Positions 33,380 to 45,010 are shown, counted from the first letter of the stretch. The stretch: 64,000 nucleotides of DNA from Sesamum alatum (GCA_034509735.1 JACGWO010000002.1:47075702-47139701), one strand, 5' to 3'. The notes: generated by a model from the letters alone, not told the origin. Made by a program: numbers and translations.

Positions 33380-34157
33380 GGCAAATTTAAGTCACTTCTC
33401 CTAAAGTTTGTCATAATTATAAATATCCCTCATTGTTTGAAAAATTACAAATACCCTCTTGAGATTTGTAACTTTTAACTAAATGCCTAAAATTAACCAT
33501 TTTCTCGTTGAATTTTTAAATAAAATTGTAAAAAAAAAAAAAAACAAATCGAGACAAATTGCATTATTACTCCTCGGCAAAATTATATTTTTAATCCCAT
33601 AAGATAGGAGACTTGACACTTTTAGTCTTATGTTTTACGGAATTTTCGAAATGATTCCAAAATAAAAAAAATTCGACATATCTAGCCCTCAATGGTCCCA
33701 AATTGAGAAAATTTGACACATTTAGTCCTTCGTTTTACGGGATCTATGCAACTAAATGTGTCGAGTTTTCCAAAATTTTAGAACCATTTTTGAAAGTTTC
33801 ATAAAGCATAGGACTAAATATGTAATTTTTTTTTAAAATTTGGGACCATTTTGAAAATCTCATAAATAGGGAACTAAAAGTGTTGAACCCCTTATCCTAT
33901 AGGACTAAAAGTGTAATTTCTCCTTGCTCCTCTGTGTAAAAAAACTTCAGAAACCTCTCCCTGCACATTGTAGTAAAAAAAATTCAAAAATTTTAAGAAT
34001 AATTCAGTTTGCATAAGTCATTTTGGTCATTTCACCTATAAAAATAGATTATTTGTTAGACGGTTACAACCTTCAGGAGAATATTTGTAATTTTTCAAAT
34101 AGTGAAGGAGTATTTGTAATTATATCAAACCTCAATTGAAGTAGTTGTAATTTATCC
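33380..34157. mobile_element. MULE-like MITE, family A, copy 2 (interrupted)
   Basis: Ends GGCAAATTTAAGTCACTTCT and TTGTAATTTATCC are flanked by a perfect 9-bp repeat TAAATTTAA (33371-33379 and 34158-34166). The 778-bp length equals a ~424-bp family A element plus a nested 348-bp insertion and its 9-bp duplication. Inner sequence such as CTCCTCTGTGTAAAAA matches copy 1. Confidence 0.88.
33576..33923. mobile_element. Second MITE nested inside family A copy 2
   Basis: Inverted ends GGCAAAATTATATTTTTAAT and, as complement of the right end, GGAGAAATTACACTTTTAGT. Flanks TTACTCCTC and TTGCTCCTC match at 8 of 9 positions, and removing the insert restores the family A sequence. The interior repeats ACTAAAAGTGT/ACACTTTTAGT-type motifs. 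A Mutator-like element with a 9-bp duplication, younger than its host element. Confidence 0.82.
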
Positions 34158-34358
34158 TAAATTTAATGTTGGGTGTGCGGAAGTCAACAAATCACTACCA
34201 TATTCACAAGACAATGTAAATTACATGAATTTATTTGTTCTCATTCTCCAGTCATCTCAAGATGATTAATTACATGGGAACACAAGAAGAAAAAGTCACA
34301 CAACTAAATTCTTAGGCTTGGCATGGCAAAGCTAATCAAGAATGAGTATGTTTGATTT

Positions 34359-37199
34359 TCACCGGATTATGACATCTTGGATGGGGGGGAGTTTAGTCCT
34401 GTCTTGACCGGTCTCCAGATTGTAACGACTCCTCAGAACAGAAGAAGCAACAATCTGCAAACATTCAAGAGAGTACGCATTGTGTAGAAGGCGATAAGGC
34501 AGCGCCTTGAGTACCGGACACATAACGATATTCAACTCCTGGAGGTATGGAAATATGGAAATGTTAGTTCCACTTTCTTTTTCTTCCTCGCTTATGTCTT
34601 CCCACTCTTCCCACTGCATGCATCTTTTGAAAGTTAATGTCTCTAATTTGGGGAATATACTAAAACATGATGATGACGATGCTAACGTTGAGGTTTCTTT
34701 GATCCCCAGGAAATCATGGCCGACATGTTTCATTTCCCAATCACCTACCGTAAGATGCTGAAGGAGTGGAAGTCTCCCCAGAGGAGGCCAATAATCTACA
34801 GTGCCAGGAAGTACACCGTTGAGAGTTAGTCTCCTGAGTGAGGTGAGGCTGATGATCCATTCTGGTAAATGGAGGCCTCTAAAAACAAGATTTGGCAAGT
34901 ATTGATGTGGCTGTAGAGCCTCTATTACTTGGGTCCGTGCAGCTCCAAGATCTAATGTTAATTCTTGAATGAGCCCCTTATGTTTTAGATCGGCTTTCTT
35001 AGCCTCAAGCTCATCCAAGTCGCCATCAATCCGAATGCCAAGAGCACCTCTAAGTTGGTTCAGGTCCTTCAAACACCCCAACTTATTACCTCTTGCTGGA
35101 GCACAGAACTCTTTCAGAGTTCGAAGATTGGTAAGTTTCTCAAATTCACTAGGGAACCGAAAGTCAGTTAAAGATGTCCCAAAATTCAGTAGATGCCTCA
35201 AGTTGATCAGTTTCCTGATTCCTTGAGCTGGAAGTCCACGAAGAGATCTACACTCTTCAATGCCCAAGGTCTGTAGAAAATGCAATTCATATATGGTTTC
35301 AGGGAGATCCTTCATGGGATTGGAGCTTAAATCCAAGTATCTTATGTGAATCAAATTTCCTATCTCCTTAGGAATCGACTCCAAATTACAACCACGCAAA
35401 CTCAACAACCTGACTCGTTTTAGACGGCTAAATAGATTTAGAGGAATCTCATTTCCACTGCAAAAATAGCTCCGGAGTTTATCTGTTTGACAAATTGAAA
35501 AAGGGTTCGTATTTTTCGTCATCCCTTCAGCTTGCATTATGTATAGATGCCGAGCTTTTTGAGCAGATACAGTCCCAGTCCCTCCATCAACTCTTTCCAC
35601 AATTAAGCATTCATTCTTCATCAGGAACGTGGCAAAATCATGTATCATGTTGTGCATTTTACACCAAATTACACGATTAATTCCTACCTCATCCTCTACA
35701 AAATCCTGAAAGAAAGAACGCATTGCTAAATCATCAAAGTATTCACGTCCTATTACCTCCATCTCATGCACAGTACTTCCACTTGACGAGACAAAACCTT
35801 GTGCCATCCAAATCTTTATCAGCTCATCTACATTTATGCTTGTGTTCTTTGGAAAAATAGCACAATAAGAGAAGCAACGCTTCAGAACAGGAGGCAACTC
35901 GTTATAACTTAACATTAAAAACGGGAAAAGAACTTTCCTCACTTTCTCCAACTTCCAAATCTCACTCTTCAAGACATCTTGCCACTCCTCGAGACTAGCT
36001 TTGAAACGCAATAGACCTCCCATAGTCTTTGCAGCTAATGGCAAGCCTTTGCATTTCTTAGCTATCTCCCAACTTATTTCTTCCAGCATCTCCCTGTCCC
36101 AATCGGATCTTTCAATAAAAGCAATTTCCCTGAGGATTAAACAACAATCCCAGTCCGATAATAGGCGCAAAAAATGCACTTTGCTGCTGTTCATTATTTT
36201 TGCAACTTGTGTGTTCCTCGTGGTCACTAAAATTCTACTTCCAGCGGCACCACTCTTGAGACACAATTCCAAAGGTCCCCATATTGTCTCATCCTCCAAC
36301 CAAACGTCATCCAGGACAAGAAGAAACCGTTTGCCTGACATCGACTTCTCAATAGATTGCAGTAGTGTTTGTGGTTGAGAGAAACTCAAAGAATCTTTAT
36401 CAATGACTTCCAATATTGCTTTAGCAATCTTAGTGACATCGAAAGGATCCAAAACACGAACCCATATTTTCACTTGAAAATGATTCTTCACCTTTTCATC
36501 ATCATGAAACACAAGTCGAGCAAGCGTCGTCTTCCCCATTCCTCCTACCCCCACTATGGAAATAACTTGAACACCATCTACATCTCCTCTACTGCTACTC
36601 TCAGAACACAACATGCTTATCAAAATTTCCTTATCAAGATCTCGACCATGTACTCTAGGAAATACACTGACAGAGGATGAAGGTATTCTTCTTCTGTAAT
36701 CTTCATAAGAAGCACGACCCACATGGAGGATGAAATTGAATTCACTCTCATTTTCTTGCTTAATTGACTCTAACTTTTCATTTATCTCCTTTATACTCAA
36801 GGCAATACCACGACGCTGGATGGTTCGTTTGAAGCACAAGCAAACAGATTGGAATTGGAGATGGTGAAACGAACATACCTTCTTCTCCCGAGAATCATCG
36901 CCCGATTCCAAATCATCCCCGAGTTTTTGCCTGATATACACGAATTCCCATTCGTCCACCACATCGTCTATGTCGTACGCAACATCCTGCAGCTTTTCCA
37001 GCCAACGTTGAACCCTAGGATCCTCCACCCCTTTCTGCTCCGCATCCGCAAGCATCGCTTGAATCACCTGCAACTTCTGGAACAGTTTCCGAGCCTTGTT
37101 TTTGGCGTTGAGCGACAGGAGGAGAACCTCTTCACGCCCCGTCTTCTGGATCAATGCAGCCAATCGATCCATCGCCATAGAAACAGTAGCATCCGTCAT
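34359..37199 (-). CDS. CC-NB-LRR (CNL) disease resistance protein, RGA-type; MHN variant
   Basis: A single exon; I start at the ATG at 37199 (MTDATVSMAMDRL), which aligns with the paralogue, giving 946 aa. An ATG five codons upstream at 37214 is possible. Rx-type coiled coil with IDDVVDEWE, then P-loop GVGGMGKTT, kinase-2 LLVLDDVW, GSRILVTTR, GLPLAAKTMGG and CFSYCAIFPKN. At the ADP-sensing MHD position the sequence reads CKMHNMIHDFA, so Asp is replaced by Asn. LRRs follow and the protein ends in TGQDRTKLPPIQDVIIR, a normal RGA-type end. It lies 1.55 kb upstream of its paralogue on the same strand. Expected role: intracellular effector sensing; target unknown. Confidence 0.95.
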   Translation of the reverse strand: MTDATVSMAMDRLAALIQKTGREEVLLLSLNAKNKARKLFQKLQVIQAMLADAEQKGVEDPRVQRWLEKLQDVAYDIDDVVDEWEFVYIRQKLGDDLESGDDSREKKVCSFHHLQFQSVCLCFKRTIQRRGIALSIKEINEKLESIKQENESEFNFILHVGRASYEDYRRRIPSSSVSVFPRVHGRDLDKEILISMLCSESSSRGDVDGVQVISIVGVGGMGKTTLARLVFHDDEKVKNHFQVKIWVRVLDPFDVTKIAKAILEVIDKDSLSFSQPQTLLQSIEKSMSGKRFLLVLDDVWLEDETIWGPLELCLKSGAAGSRILVTTRNTQVAKIMNSSKVHFLRLLSDWDCCLILREIAFIERSDWDREMLEEISWEIAKKCKGLPLAAKTMGGLLRFKASLEEWQDVLKSEIWKLEKVRKVLFPFLMLSYNELPPVLKRCFSYCAIFPKNTSINVDELIKIWMAQGFVSSSGSTVHEMEVIGREYFDDLAMRSFFQDFVEDEVGINRVIWCKMHNMIHDFATFLMKNECLIVERVDGGTGTVSAQKARHLYIMQAEGMTKNTNPFSICQTDKLRSYFCSGNEIPLNLFSRLKRVRLLSLRGCNLESIPKEIGNLIHIRYLDLSSNPMKDLPETIYELHFLQTLGIEECRSLRGLPAQGIRKLINLRHLLNFGTSLTDFRFPSEFEKLTNLRTLKEFCAPARGNKLGCLKDLNQLRGALGIRIDGDLDELEAKKADLKHKGLIQELTLDLGAARTQVIEALQPHQYLPNLVFRGLHLPEWIISLTSLRRLTLNGVLPGTVDYWPPLGRLPLLQHLTVGDWEMKHVGHDFLGIKETSTLASSSSCFSIFPKLETLTFKRCMQWEEWEDISEEEKESGTNISIFPYLQELNIVMCPVLKALPYRLLHNAYSLECLQIVASSVLRSRYNLETGQDRTKLPPIQDVIIR

Positions 37200-37528
37200 T
37201 CTTTCGCTTAACAAGAATTCAGGCTACCAAAGCACCTGCAAAAGAAATTAATATATGTGCATGTCAGCAAGAATCTTTCTTACTTAGCTCCGAGATTAAT
37301 AAGGATCAATTGGGGAGGCAAAGTCGTCGATCAGGGAAACCATCCGCATCACAAGTTGCATTACTTTAATTTTTTGTGGAGTTGATTGATCAACTTCAAT
37401 GATATACAGTACTCAGTCAAACACAAACTCTGCTCTCAGATCAAAAAGTCGTCGATTGCAAGTCGCCATTGTTGGGAATGGCTAAAATTTAGAAGTTCCT
37501 ATGGAACTTCTGTGGCACGCAGGGGTGC
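37200..37528. promoter_or_regulatory. Upstream region of the second NLR gene
   Basis: No gene. A segment at 37452-37495 (containing AAGTCGCCATTGTTGGGAAT) recurs at 37549-37592 with one mismatch, 97 bp apart, in direct orientation. Confidence 0.45.
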
Positions 37529-38921
37529 AAGTTGAGTTGAGTCGGTTCTCGATTGCAAGTCGCCATTGTTGGGAATGGCTAAAACTTAGAAGAGAGTCCG
37601 AGCTCGATTCAAGTTCGCGTTCGAGTTCAATTATTTGTATTCTGGGCTCGTGAGTTTATACTTTTTTTATTTTTTTATTTATACATATTTTTATATATTT
37701 AAGTATATTTTAATATTATATTAAGTTTATATTAAAAATTCATTATATATTAAAATTATTAATCAATATATCTTTTATTTTAATTTTATATAATAATAAA
37801 TATGGTATTCTCATTTATATTATCGAAAAATAAGCTTAAGCAATATTTTAGTAAGTTTTGATATTTTTTTTTGTAAATGAATATTTAGTATATGCATATG
37901 AATTTATTGTTATAATTTAAAATCCACCCCATAAAATGTATTTGTTTCAAAGTTCATCATATATTAGAATTATTAGTCAATAACTCATATTTCAGTTTTA
38001 GACATATTAAAATATGATAATTTAGCTTATATTATCTAAAAACAAGCTTAATCAACAATTTAGTTTGATTTGATAATTATTTTGTAAATAAAAATTTAAT
38101 ATAATGCATATAAATTTCATCATAATAATTTCAATATCTACTACAATAAAATATGTTTATTTCAAAATTCATCATATATTATAATTATTAGTCAATATCT
38201 CATATTTTAGTTTTAGATGAAATTAACATATGGTATTTTAGTTTATATTATCTAGAAACAAACTTAATCAATGATTTAATACATTTCGATAATGCTTTTA
38301 TAAATAAATATTTAATACAATTCATATGATTTTATCGTTATAATTTCAATATCTACTACAAAAAATTGTATTTATTTCAAAATTCACCATATATTAGAAT
38401 AAGCAAGCCAGGGGAGTGACTGATTGCCTAGTTGGCAAGCACGAACGTAGCTAAGCAAAGGGGGGGCAATGCCTTACTCGATTCCTAGTCCTGGGCCCGG
38501 AAGCCCAAAAAGCGTGAGGGCCAAGGACATAGCTGAGAGTAAGGTAATGCTCCCCCAAAGAGAGAGCCGCTAGAGTGAGTGATCCTCGGGTGAGGAGCAC
38601 GAACGGGGGAGCTGCATAGAGCGTACCGGTCCGAGCAAAGCCAGGCTGTTATGCGCGTGGCGAATTATTAGTCAATATCTCATATTTTAGTTGTAGATGA
38701 TATTAAAATATGGTATTTTGGTTTTTATTGTCTAGAAACAAGCTTAATCAACAATTTAGTACGTTTCGACAATTTTTTTGTAAATACATATTTAATACAA
38801 TTCATATGAATTTTAGAGAATAGTCCATACATCTTTTCGTTGTTTTGAAAAAAAAAATCAAATTTGAGCTCATGAGCTCGAGCTCGATTTTTTGTCGAGC
38901 TCAGCTCGTTTGCAGCTTTAG
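37529..38921. mobile_element. Putative TIR element carrying a 215-bp tandem array
   Basis: The left end (GGGGTGCAAGTTGAGTTGAG, then CCGAGCTCGATTC) is roughly inverted at the right end (CGAGCTCAGCTCGTTTGCAG), an arrangement seen in other plant repeats with GAGCTCGAGCTCG ends. Between them are four diverged units starting near 37739, 37953, 38168 and 38383 (period 214-215). Unit 4 is split by a foreign insert. No target duplication was found, so the element limits are tentative; the tandem array itself is clear. Confidence 0.5.
38401..38661. other. Organelle-like DNA insertion (probable NUMT)
   Basis: 261 bp of markedly GC-richer sequence interrupts tandem unit 4, which resumes exactly after it. 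GAAT occurs at both junctions (38397-38400 and 38662-38665). The style (GGGCCCGGAAGCCC, AGCTAAGCAAAGG, GGTGAGGAGCACGAACG) is that of plant mitochondrial non-coding DNA. That origin is my recognition and not proven. Confidence 0.55.
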
Positions 38922-40018
38922 TTCCACTTGGGTTTTACAACACACTTTTTTTTTTTTTTTTTACATATATTAACTTTCCCTCTAATCTTTGAATAAAAAT
39001 TGTTAGTGGATGAATTTTGAAAGAATTGGCACACGTGCACACCTGCCTTTTTGCATAAACCGAGCGTGTAACCCATCTTTCATCCGGAACTAATGAAAAG
39101 GGAATTTTGAGTAGTATTTTACAAAACACGAGGAATTTTTTTCATATTTTTAAAATACAAGGAAAGTTTTTGTAGATGAAAATACAGGGGGGGTCTTATG
39201 TAATTATCCCAAGAAAAAAATACACACAAACAAACATATTATGAAGGTTTTAGCAAACACTTGTGCCTTTTCAAAAGCATTTAAGTTTTGAAAAAAGAAA
39301 TTGGAATAAATGATTAAAATGTAAAAGTTGGGAGAGTTTGAAAATAATACTTATAAATCAAAAAAATTAATGTAGAAATATTAACAAAATAGTTGGTGAA
39401 TTACCAATTTATTTGTGAAATTGCCTAATTACATTAGTTGGTGGGTAGATTTTAGTCATTTCTAAGTTGGGATATTTTCAAAATATACAAAAAAAAAAAA
39501 GATTAAAGCAAAAAAAATTATAAAGAAGTTCAACTTATTTGCAGAAATATCTCAAGTTGTAATAAGTACCTTCTTACGAATTTACAACTCTTAGCTTATT
39601 TTAGCTTTAAAAAAACATAAACAGAAATTGTATTTTTCAAAAACCTACTTTTAGTTCCCCTCAAACAAAAAAAAAAAAAAAAAATACTTCTAGTTACTTT
39701 AAGCTATATTTTGAAAAAACACTTAATTTAAATGTAAGGCTTGTATTTATAAATAAGTTGGACTTCTATGAAAAAGATGAGAATCCAATTAGAAAATAAA
39801 TGAATAAATATAAATAAATAATTTACAAACTAGATAAAATGGATGTTGCTATATTTACAAAATGAAAAAAAAGATCAGTAACAATGAAAGAATACAGGCC
39901 AATATGTCATCAAAATTGTTATGTACAATGGAAGCAACTATATATATAGGTATGATCCACCCTTGCATGCCACAAGATGCAAAAATTTCAACCGTTCGAT
40001 CAAAATTCATCGTCGTCG
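38922..40018. other. AT-rich intergenic, 3' flank of the OTU gene
   Basis: Poly-T and poly-A runs (38947-38962, 39667-39683) and AT-rich sequence, with no coding pattern. The last 200 bp should include the 3' UTR of the minus-strand OTU gene. Confidence 0.45.
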
Positions 40019-43000
40019 TCACCACCACCATCGCTTCTTTTTCTTCGTCTCTACCGGAGGCAATTCTGCGGACGAGAAACAGATGTCAAAACGTAAGTAC
40101 AAACTACAATCGAAACTAAAAGCCAAAAATACGTCCCCTTTGTATCCTAGTTCAAGGTTGCTGTATCCGCATATAATATCAACAGACATTGTTCCACATC
40201 GCACATGGTGTATCAAGATATTCGCGGGCAACGTGAAATAAATGCATGATAGACTGCGAAAGTTCTAGAAAATTAATATAATTATAAAGTAAATTGTAAT
40301 TAACATACATTTGTTACACATTTGTATATGTTAAGAAGTTTTAGGAAATAACTGAATAACATTGTTGTCAAACTGGAATTTGTAAGGAGTAGCTCATCAG
40401 CAATAGCAATAACAAGATATTCATTGTACACGTAATTATACATTAAGGCCCCGTTTATTTTGATGTATTAGCCTGAATAAGAAAATTTGTATAGGATAAA
40501 TATCTTATTTACTGTCATGTATGGGGAGCCCGTACAAATGCAAGGCCTTGTATTATTTACTATTACGGTTGCATAAGGAGGTGGTATAAGTTATCATGTG
40601 AATAATACAACAATAAATGCTTGAGGCAAATATCCTTTTTACCCTCCATATTTGTGGTAGATGGCATGAGTGAAGGGCATCCAACACAAGTAAATACAAC
40701 AAAGTAAACACTTCACAGATTTTATCAGAATTTAGTGGTACATATAAGAAACACCTTACACTTTATACAAGACTTTTTAATCATTCATTTAATTCAAGAT
40801 AATCCCATCACTCGTTTAATTCCATCCTCAAAGTAAATCATATCACAAAGAGTTCCCCAAAAGAAGTGTGAATTTCATTATCGGATATAGCATTCGACAA
40901 CACGATGTTAACATATGTGATCATTGATTATTTCCTGATACGGTGAATAACAGATGTATACTCAGATAATCATAGCCAGTATCTGTCGATACTTCTAACC
41001 ATGTTTTGTATTCATCGATGGTAAATCATGAGAACACTACTAACTTGTGGAGGTCCGTTTTGCAAATTTTTATTACGTTAATCACATTCGTAGCGAAAGC
41101 ACCAAAAATAAATCTTTACCTCCTAACGGATAAATCGAGTTATAGTGCACTTCGGCCCAGAAGCTCAAGAATATAGCTGCATCGGAACAAAGAAGCCGAG
41201 TTAAAACTTAAAAGCAGGGGTAAAAAACATATCTACGCGCACGTTGTTTAGATTACAAAGTAATGTTGATTGTGAAAATGGACATTCGAAAGTGGTCTTT
41301 TCCGGTTACTGTATATTATAGTATCACCAACCCGACTGCATGCAACGCCAAGCGCAAAAACGAAATGGCAAAAAGAGAAGGGAAATTTAAGATTAAGTAT
41401 AATAAGATTACTTACTTCTATTTGACTTCTGAATTTGTGGAAGAATCTCAATATAGCACGTATCCTTGAACGACGTAATGACAAAAATCTTGATGCCGAA
41501 CTGCCATAAAATAATGTAAGTACACTTTCATTAAATTTAGCTAATGTCGGAGCCACACAGGAAGGCCGTATATCGATGGAATAAGTCAAAGACGCCTTTG
41601 GCACAGAAATATTTACTCGAAACTTTTGATGCAAAAACCAGTGACAATTTCGTTCTTGGGACATATCAGCACAATTGTATAACAGGAAACTTGAGTATCT
41701 CATAAATGCTACGAATAAAACAATCACAATACAAGTATATACAAAGCAAGATGAGGTTGGAAAATCATACCCAATCTGCCGCAGCCTGCAATGTGATATG
41801 ATCGCCCCATTCCCCATTTCTGCAGTCATGCAAAATTTATTAAACAAGTAGATTTTTACGTACATTTGTGGAAACGTATGTGCTAAACATTGATAGAGTT
41901 AAAAAAGGTATTATACTTGCTTATTTTCTTCAAGTAATCACCGTAAGCCATGGGAACATAATTTTCATACAGCTCGGCTCGTGACTTCAGCTAATGATCA
42001 GCACATAAGAGGAAAACATTGTAATTAGGTATATTATGATGGTGAAAATGGAATGACTGATTTTCACGTGCAAGGATATAACGGCACATCAAAAGAAGCA
42101 AACCTGGTTCACTACTTGTTCTCTCACGAATTTGTGATGCTCTGGGCTCCGATATATTTGATCCGACAAGGAACGGAACTACAGAAAGAACGATAGACTT
42201 ACTAAGCCACGGACGGAAGAGGATCAATTATTACGAAGCATAGAAAGATAGCAATTTAAATTTTTCAATATAATATGATCTTTTTATCTTTATGACTGAA
42301 GGCAACATAGATAGCAAACAGAGATGCCAAGTACCTGACAGTTCCCATCTCCCAGAATTTTTAGTTCTTCTAAGTCGTATAACTGCAATCTGTCGCACAA
42401 CGAAAATTATAGAGCTAACAACACTTAAATTGCATACGAAAGTGATAGATAGTCAGAACAAGAAGGCACATACATTGCCTACATAATATTTGTTGATAAT
42501 TGTGTCGTATAATCAATTAATCATATCAAAAGTAATTAAAACGAAATGTACTAAAAAACATACGATGCCTTTGTTCACGTACCACACTTCTGTCCTGGAT
42601 ACTACGTTTATTTTAAGCGCACACAATGACACAAAATAGCTTTGTAGTTTGTATAATTCAGGAAATCATGATTGATGTTCTTTTCTTCCATAGTTAAGAA
42701 GAAAAATATAGGCATTAACACGCAAATACGACAGCAGGACCAGTCAGAGTAAGCCCAGCAAAATAGCAATGTATAAAACAACATCTTAACCGACAGAAAT
42801 GGAGGCAATGTTGCATACAAAACCTGTTCAACAGCCTCTCATGATCCGATGTGGCCTCATCAACAGACGGTATGTCTCCATTAATTTTAGGAATATGCTG
42901 CAATAGCGACAAGCACAACAACAAACCTAACGTCAATATAAAAAACTGTATTACGAGATACGCAACAAACTGATTCTTAAAAGATGTTGCCAGGAAATAA

Positions 43001-43652
43001 TTAGCCACTGTAGCAAAAAACAAAGCGTAAATACATATTTTATTAAAGGAGAATGTCCGGTGAACTTAGAACAAATAAGGCAAAACTTACAGGAACCGGG
43101 ACCATATGATTCAGCCTTTTGCCCAACTCGCCATCAAGAGCTGATTCATCTTCTATCTCTGGTAAGACATCTTGATCCTCGTTCTCCATTGATAATTCTT
43201 CAAGTTCAACAAAAACTGCATCATTATTTCCCGCCTCTTCTTGATTACTTTGATACTCTGCAGACAGAATATACAAACTGATCGAGAGATAAAATCTAAA
43301 TCAAACAAAATATGATCTTACTTTCCATACCATAATTCAAGTGTTGTCCTGAAGGACCAACCCAATCCTGAGCAAGAACAGATGCTTTCTGATCTTGCTC
43401 CCCTGAAGACACAGATCCTGATGCCTCGGCAGCAGCAAGCCTTGATAATTCTTCCTGAAGAGCGTGGGCAATTACTTCGTCATTCTCCACGATAGAGTGT
43501 GTTGCATCGTGAAAACCTTCTTTCACAGACTCGGTTCTAGAGAAGTCCTTCTCATAACAAGTAATAGTTCGTTGAGAACCATCATTTGTTAAAGAGCAAA
43601 CATCTATGAGGTGAAGACCCCACCTAACAACATCGGGATCTAGCTCACACAT
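40019..43652 (-). CDS. OTU-domain deubiquitinating cysteine protease (OTU9/OTU10-like)
   Basis: Ten exons, in coding order: 43322-43652, 43091-43257, 42824-42897, 42335-42389, 42104-42178, 41917-41990, 41771-41819, 41416-41500, 41120-41176 and 40019-40065, giving 337 aa. Residues 1 to ~165 are acidic and probably regulatory (ELSRLAAAEASGSV, ELEELSMENEDQDVLPEI). The OTU core starts at HIPKINGDIPSVDEA. The catalytic triad is intact: Asp205 and Cys208 in GDGNCQFRSLSDQ, and His314 in FLSFWAEVHYNSIY. The basic tail ends KKKKRWWW. It removes ubiquitin from substrates; linkage preference is unknown. Arabidopsis OTU9 and OTU10 have similar length and layout. The start is the first ATG giving the family N-terminus DPDVVRWGL. 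Confidence 0.94.
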
Positions 43653-45010
43653 GGAGATTTTATATGAGATCTAAAGAAGCGTTTGTGGATGTCTGATAAC
43701 AAAACTTTTCTTGACAAACGAAGAACCTCATGCAGATTGGTGAGAACAGCAGCCTTCCTGTTGAAAAAGCATGCAGCTCTAATTTAGGAAACATAGGCCT
43801 AATAACCATCACTGTATTGCATGAATCTGAATGCTATCCTTTCTTAATATTTATCTATTATAGGCAGTAGATTTCCTTTGAATAACAAAACACTCTGTCA
43901 CCGCATTAAGTTATAGCTTCTGCTCCTCCAATATTATTATAAATTTTATAGAAAAAACAAGTACAGAGATTTAGTTCATCAAGATCACAACAATTCACTT
44001 GCAACTCAGGATAAACAAATGTGGAAGCAATGCTTCAACAGAAGGCCCAACAAGTCTCGACCAACAACAAGTGTAAAGAAACAATCAAGAAGACTCTTAA
44101 GTCCCGATAAGCAACTAAACTAGGAACCTTTAAATTTTCCCACAACTCAATCTACAACAGTTGCAGATGCTCTTCATTGCATATATTTAACATACCTACA
44201 GAACAAAGACTAAGGACAGGTTTCCCAACCGAACGAAGAACTTTCCAACCAGAAATTACCATTCATGATCCTCCAATAAAGGATGACAGCTATTGAAAAA
44301 ACTGAAGGTCATAGCAGGAAGCCCTTAAAAGTTTGCTCTTCCCCAATATGATTTCCTTTTTCTCTTGCAAATATCTCTATCTTAACACACTTTCATGAAA
44401 ACCAAACTTACAATCTTGAATATATACTCTTAATTTTCATCATATTCCCATATCACTCCTTGCAAAGATACTTCATTATCTCTGACCAGTTCATCAAAAC
44501 TTGTCCAATATAAATCCATCACTAACAATAAAACTCATCACAAAAGCAAACAATAAAACTGAAAAATCTAGTCTTGGGGACCAAAAACACTAAATTAACA
44601 ATCTGAAACATGTTAACTCTAATCTTGAAACAAGGATGAGAGAGAGAGACAACCCAGATAAAATAAAAAAATTAAAAAGAATCAATCTTTACCAACCAAG
44701 AACAAAATTAACTTCACCCAAAAGGAGCCCAGCCTTCAATATCAAGAAAACCTTAAACCCAAAACTCAATGCAATTCACCAACTTCCAAGAACACAACCA
44801 ATACCGTATTCTTGAGGTACATACGTTCGCGAACATGTAGATACATACGGAAAGGCGCATTGATCCGTGTGACCGTCCCTTGAATTAGAAGCGAAGAAGA
44901 AATCACAGATCCCTCGGGGAAATTAAGTGAATTAACCATGCGTGGATTAGATAGATACATATATATATGTATTAAATCCTAGAATCCAACGCATGCTGAA
45001 ACGACGTCGT
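43653..45010 (-). promoter_or_regulatory. Probable 5' leader and promoter of the OTU gene
   Basis: The stretch is less AT-biased than the flanks up to about 45000 and reads like transcribed leader with at least one leader intron, whose limits are not clear. A short open frame at 44766-44960 (-) has no recognisable protein and is probably leader. A (TA)n run lies at about 44950-44972. Confidence 0.4.

Noticed and set aside
30173..37211. Several plus-strand open frames across both NLR genes
   Set aside because: All are antisense shadows of long intronless NLR frames.
38401..38661. GC-rich block considered as a tRNA, rRNA or group II intron fragment
   Set aside because: No cloverleaf, no domain V stem and no rRNA signature could be recognised; treated as organelle-like non-coding DNA.
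40449..40640. GGCCCCGTTTATTTTG, which looks like a transposon end
   Set aside because: No matching inverted end or duplication was found.
41248..41865. 205-codon minus-strand open frame
   Set aside because: It reads through introns of the OTU gene and uses the wrong frame in the exons; the spliced exons give the OTU protein.
44766..44960. 64-codon minus-strand frame upstream of the OTU gene
   Set aside because: No recognisable protein; probably leader sequence. It could be a uORF, but nothing supports function.
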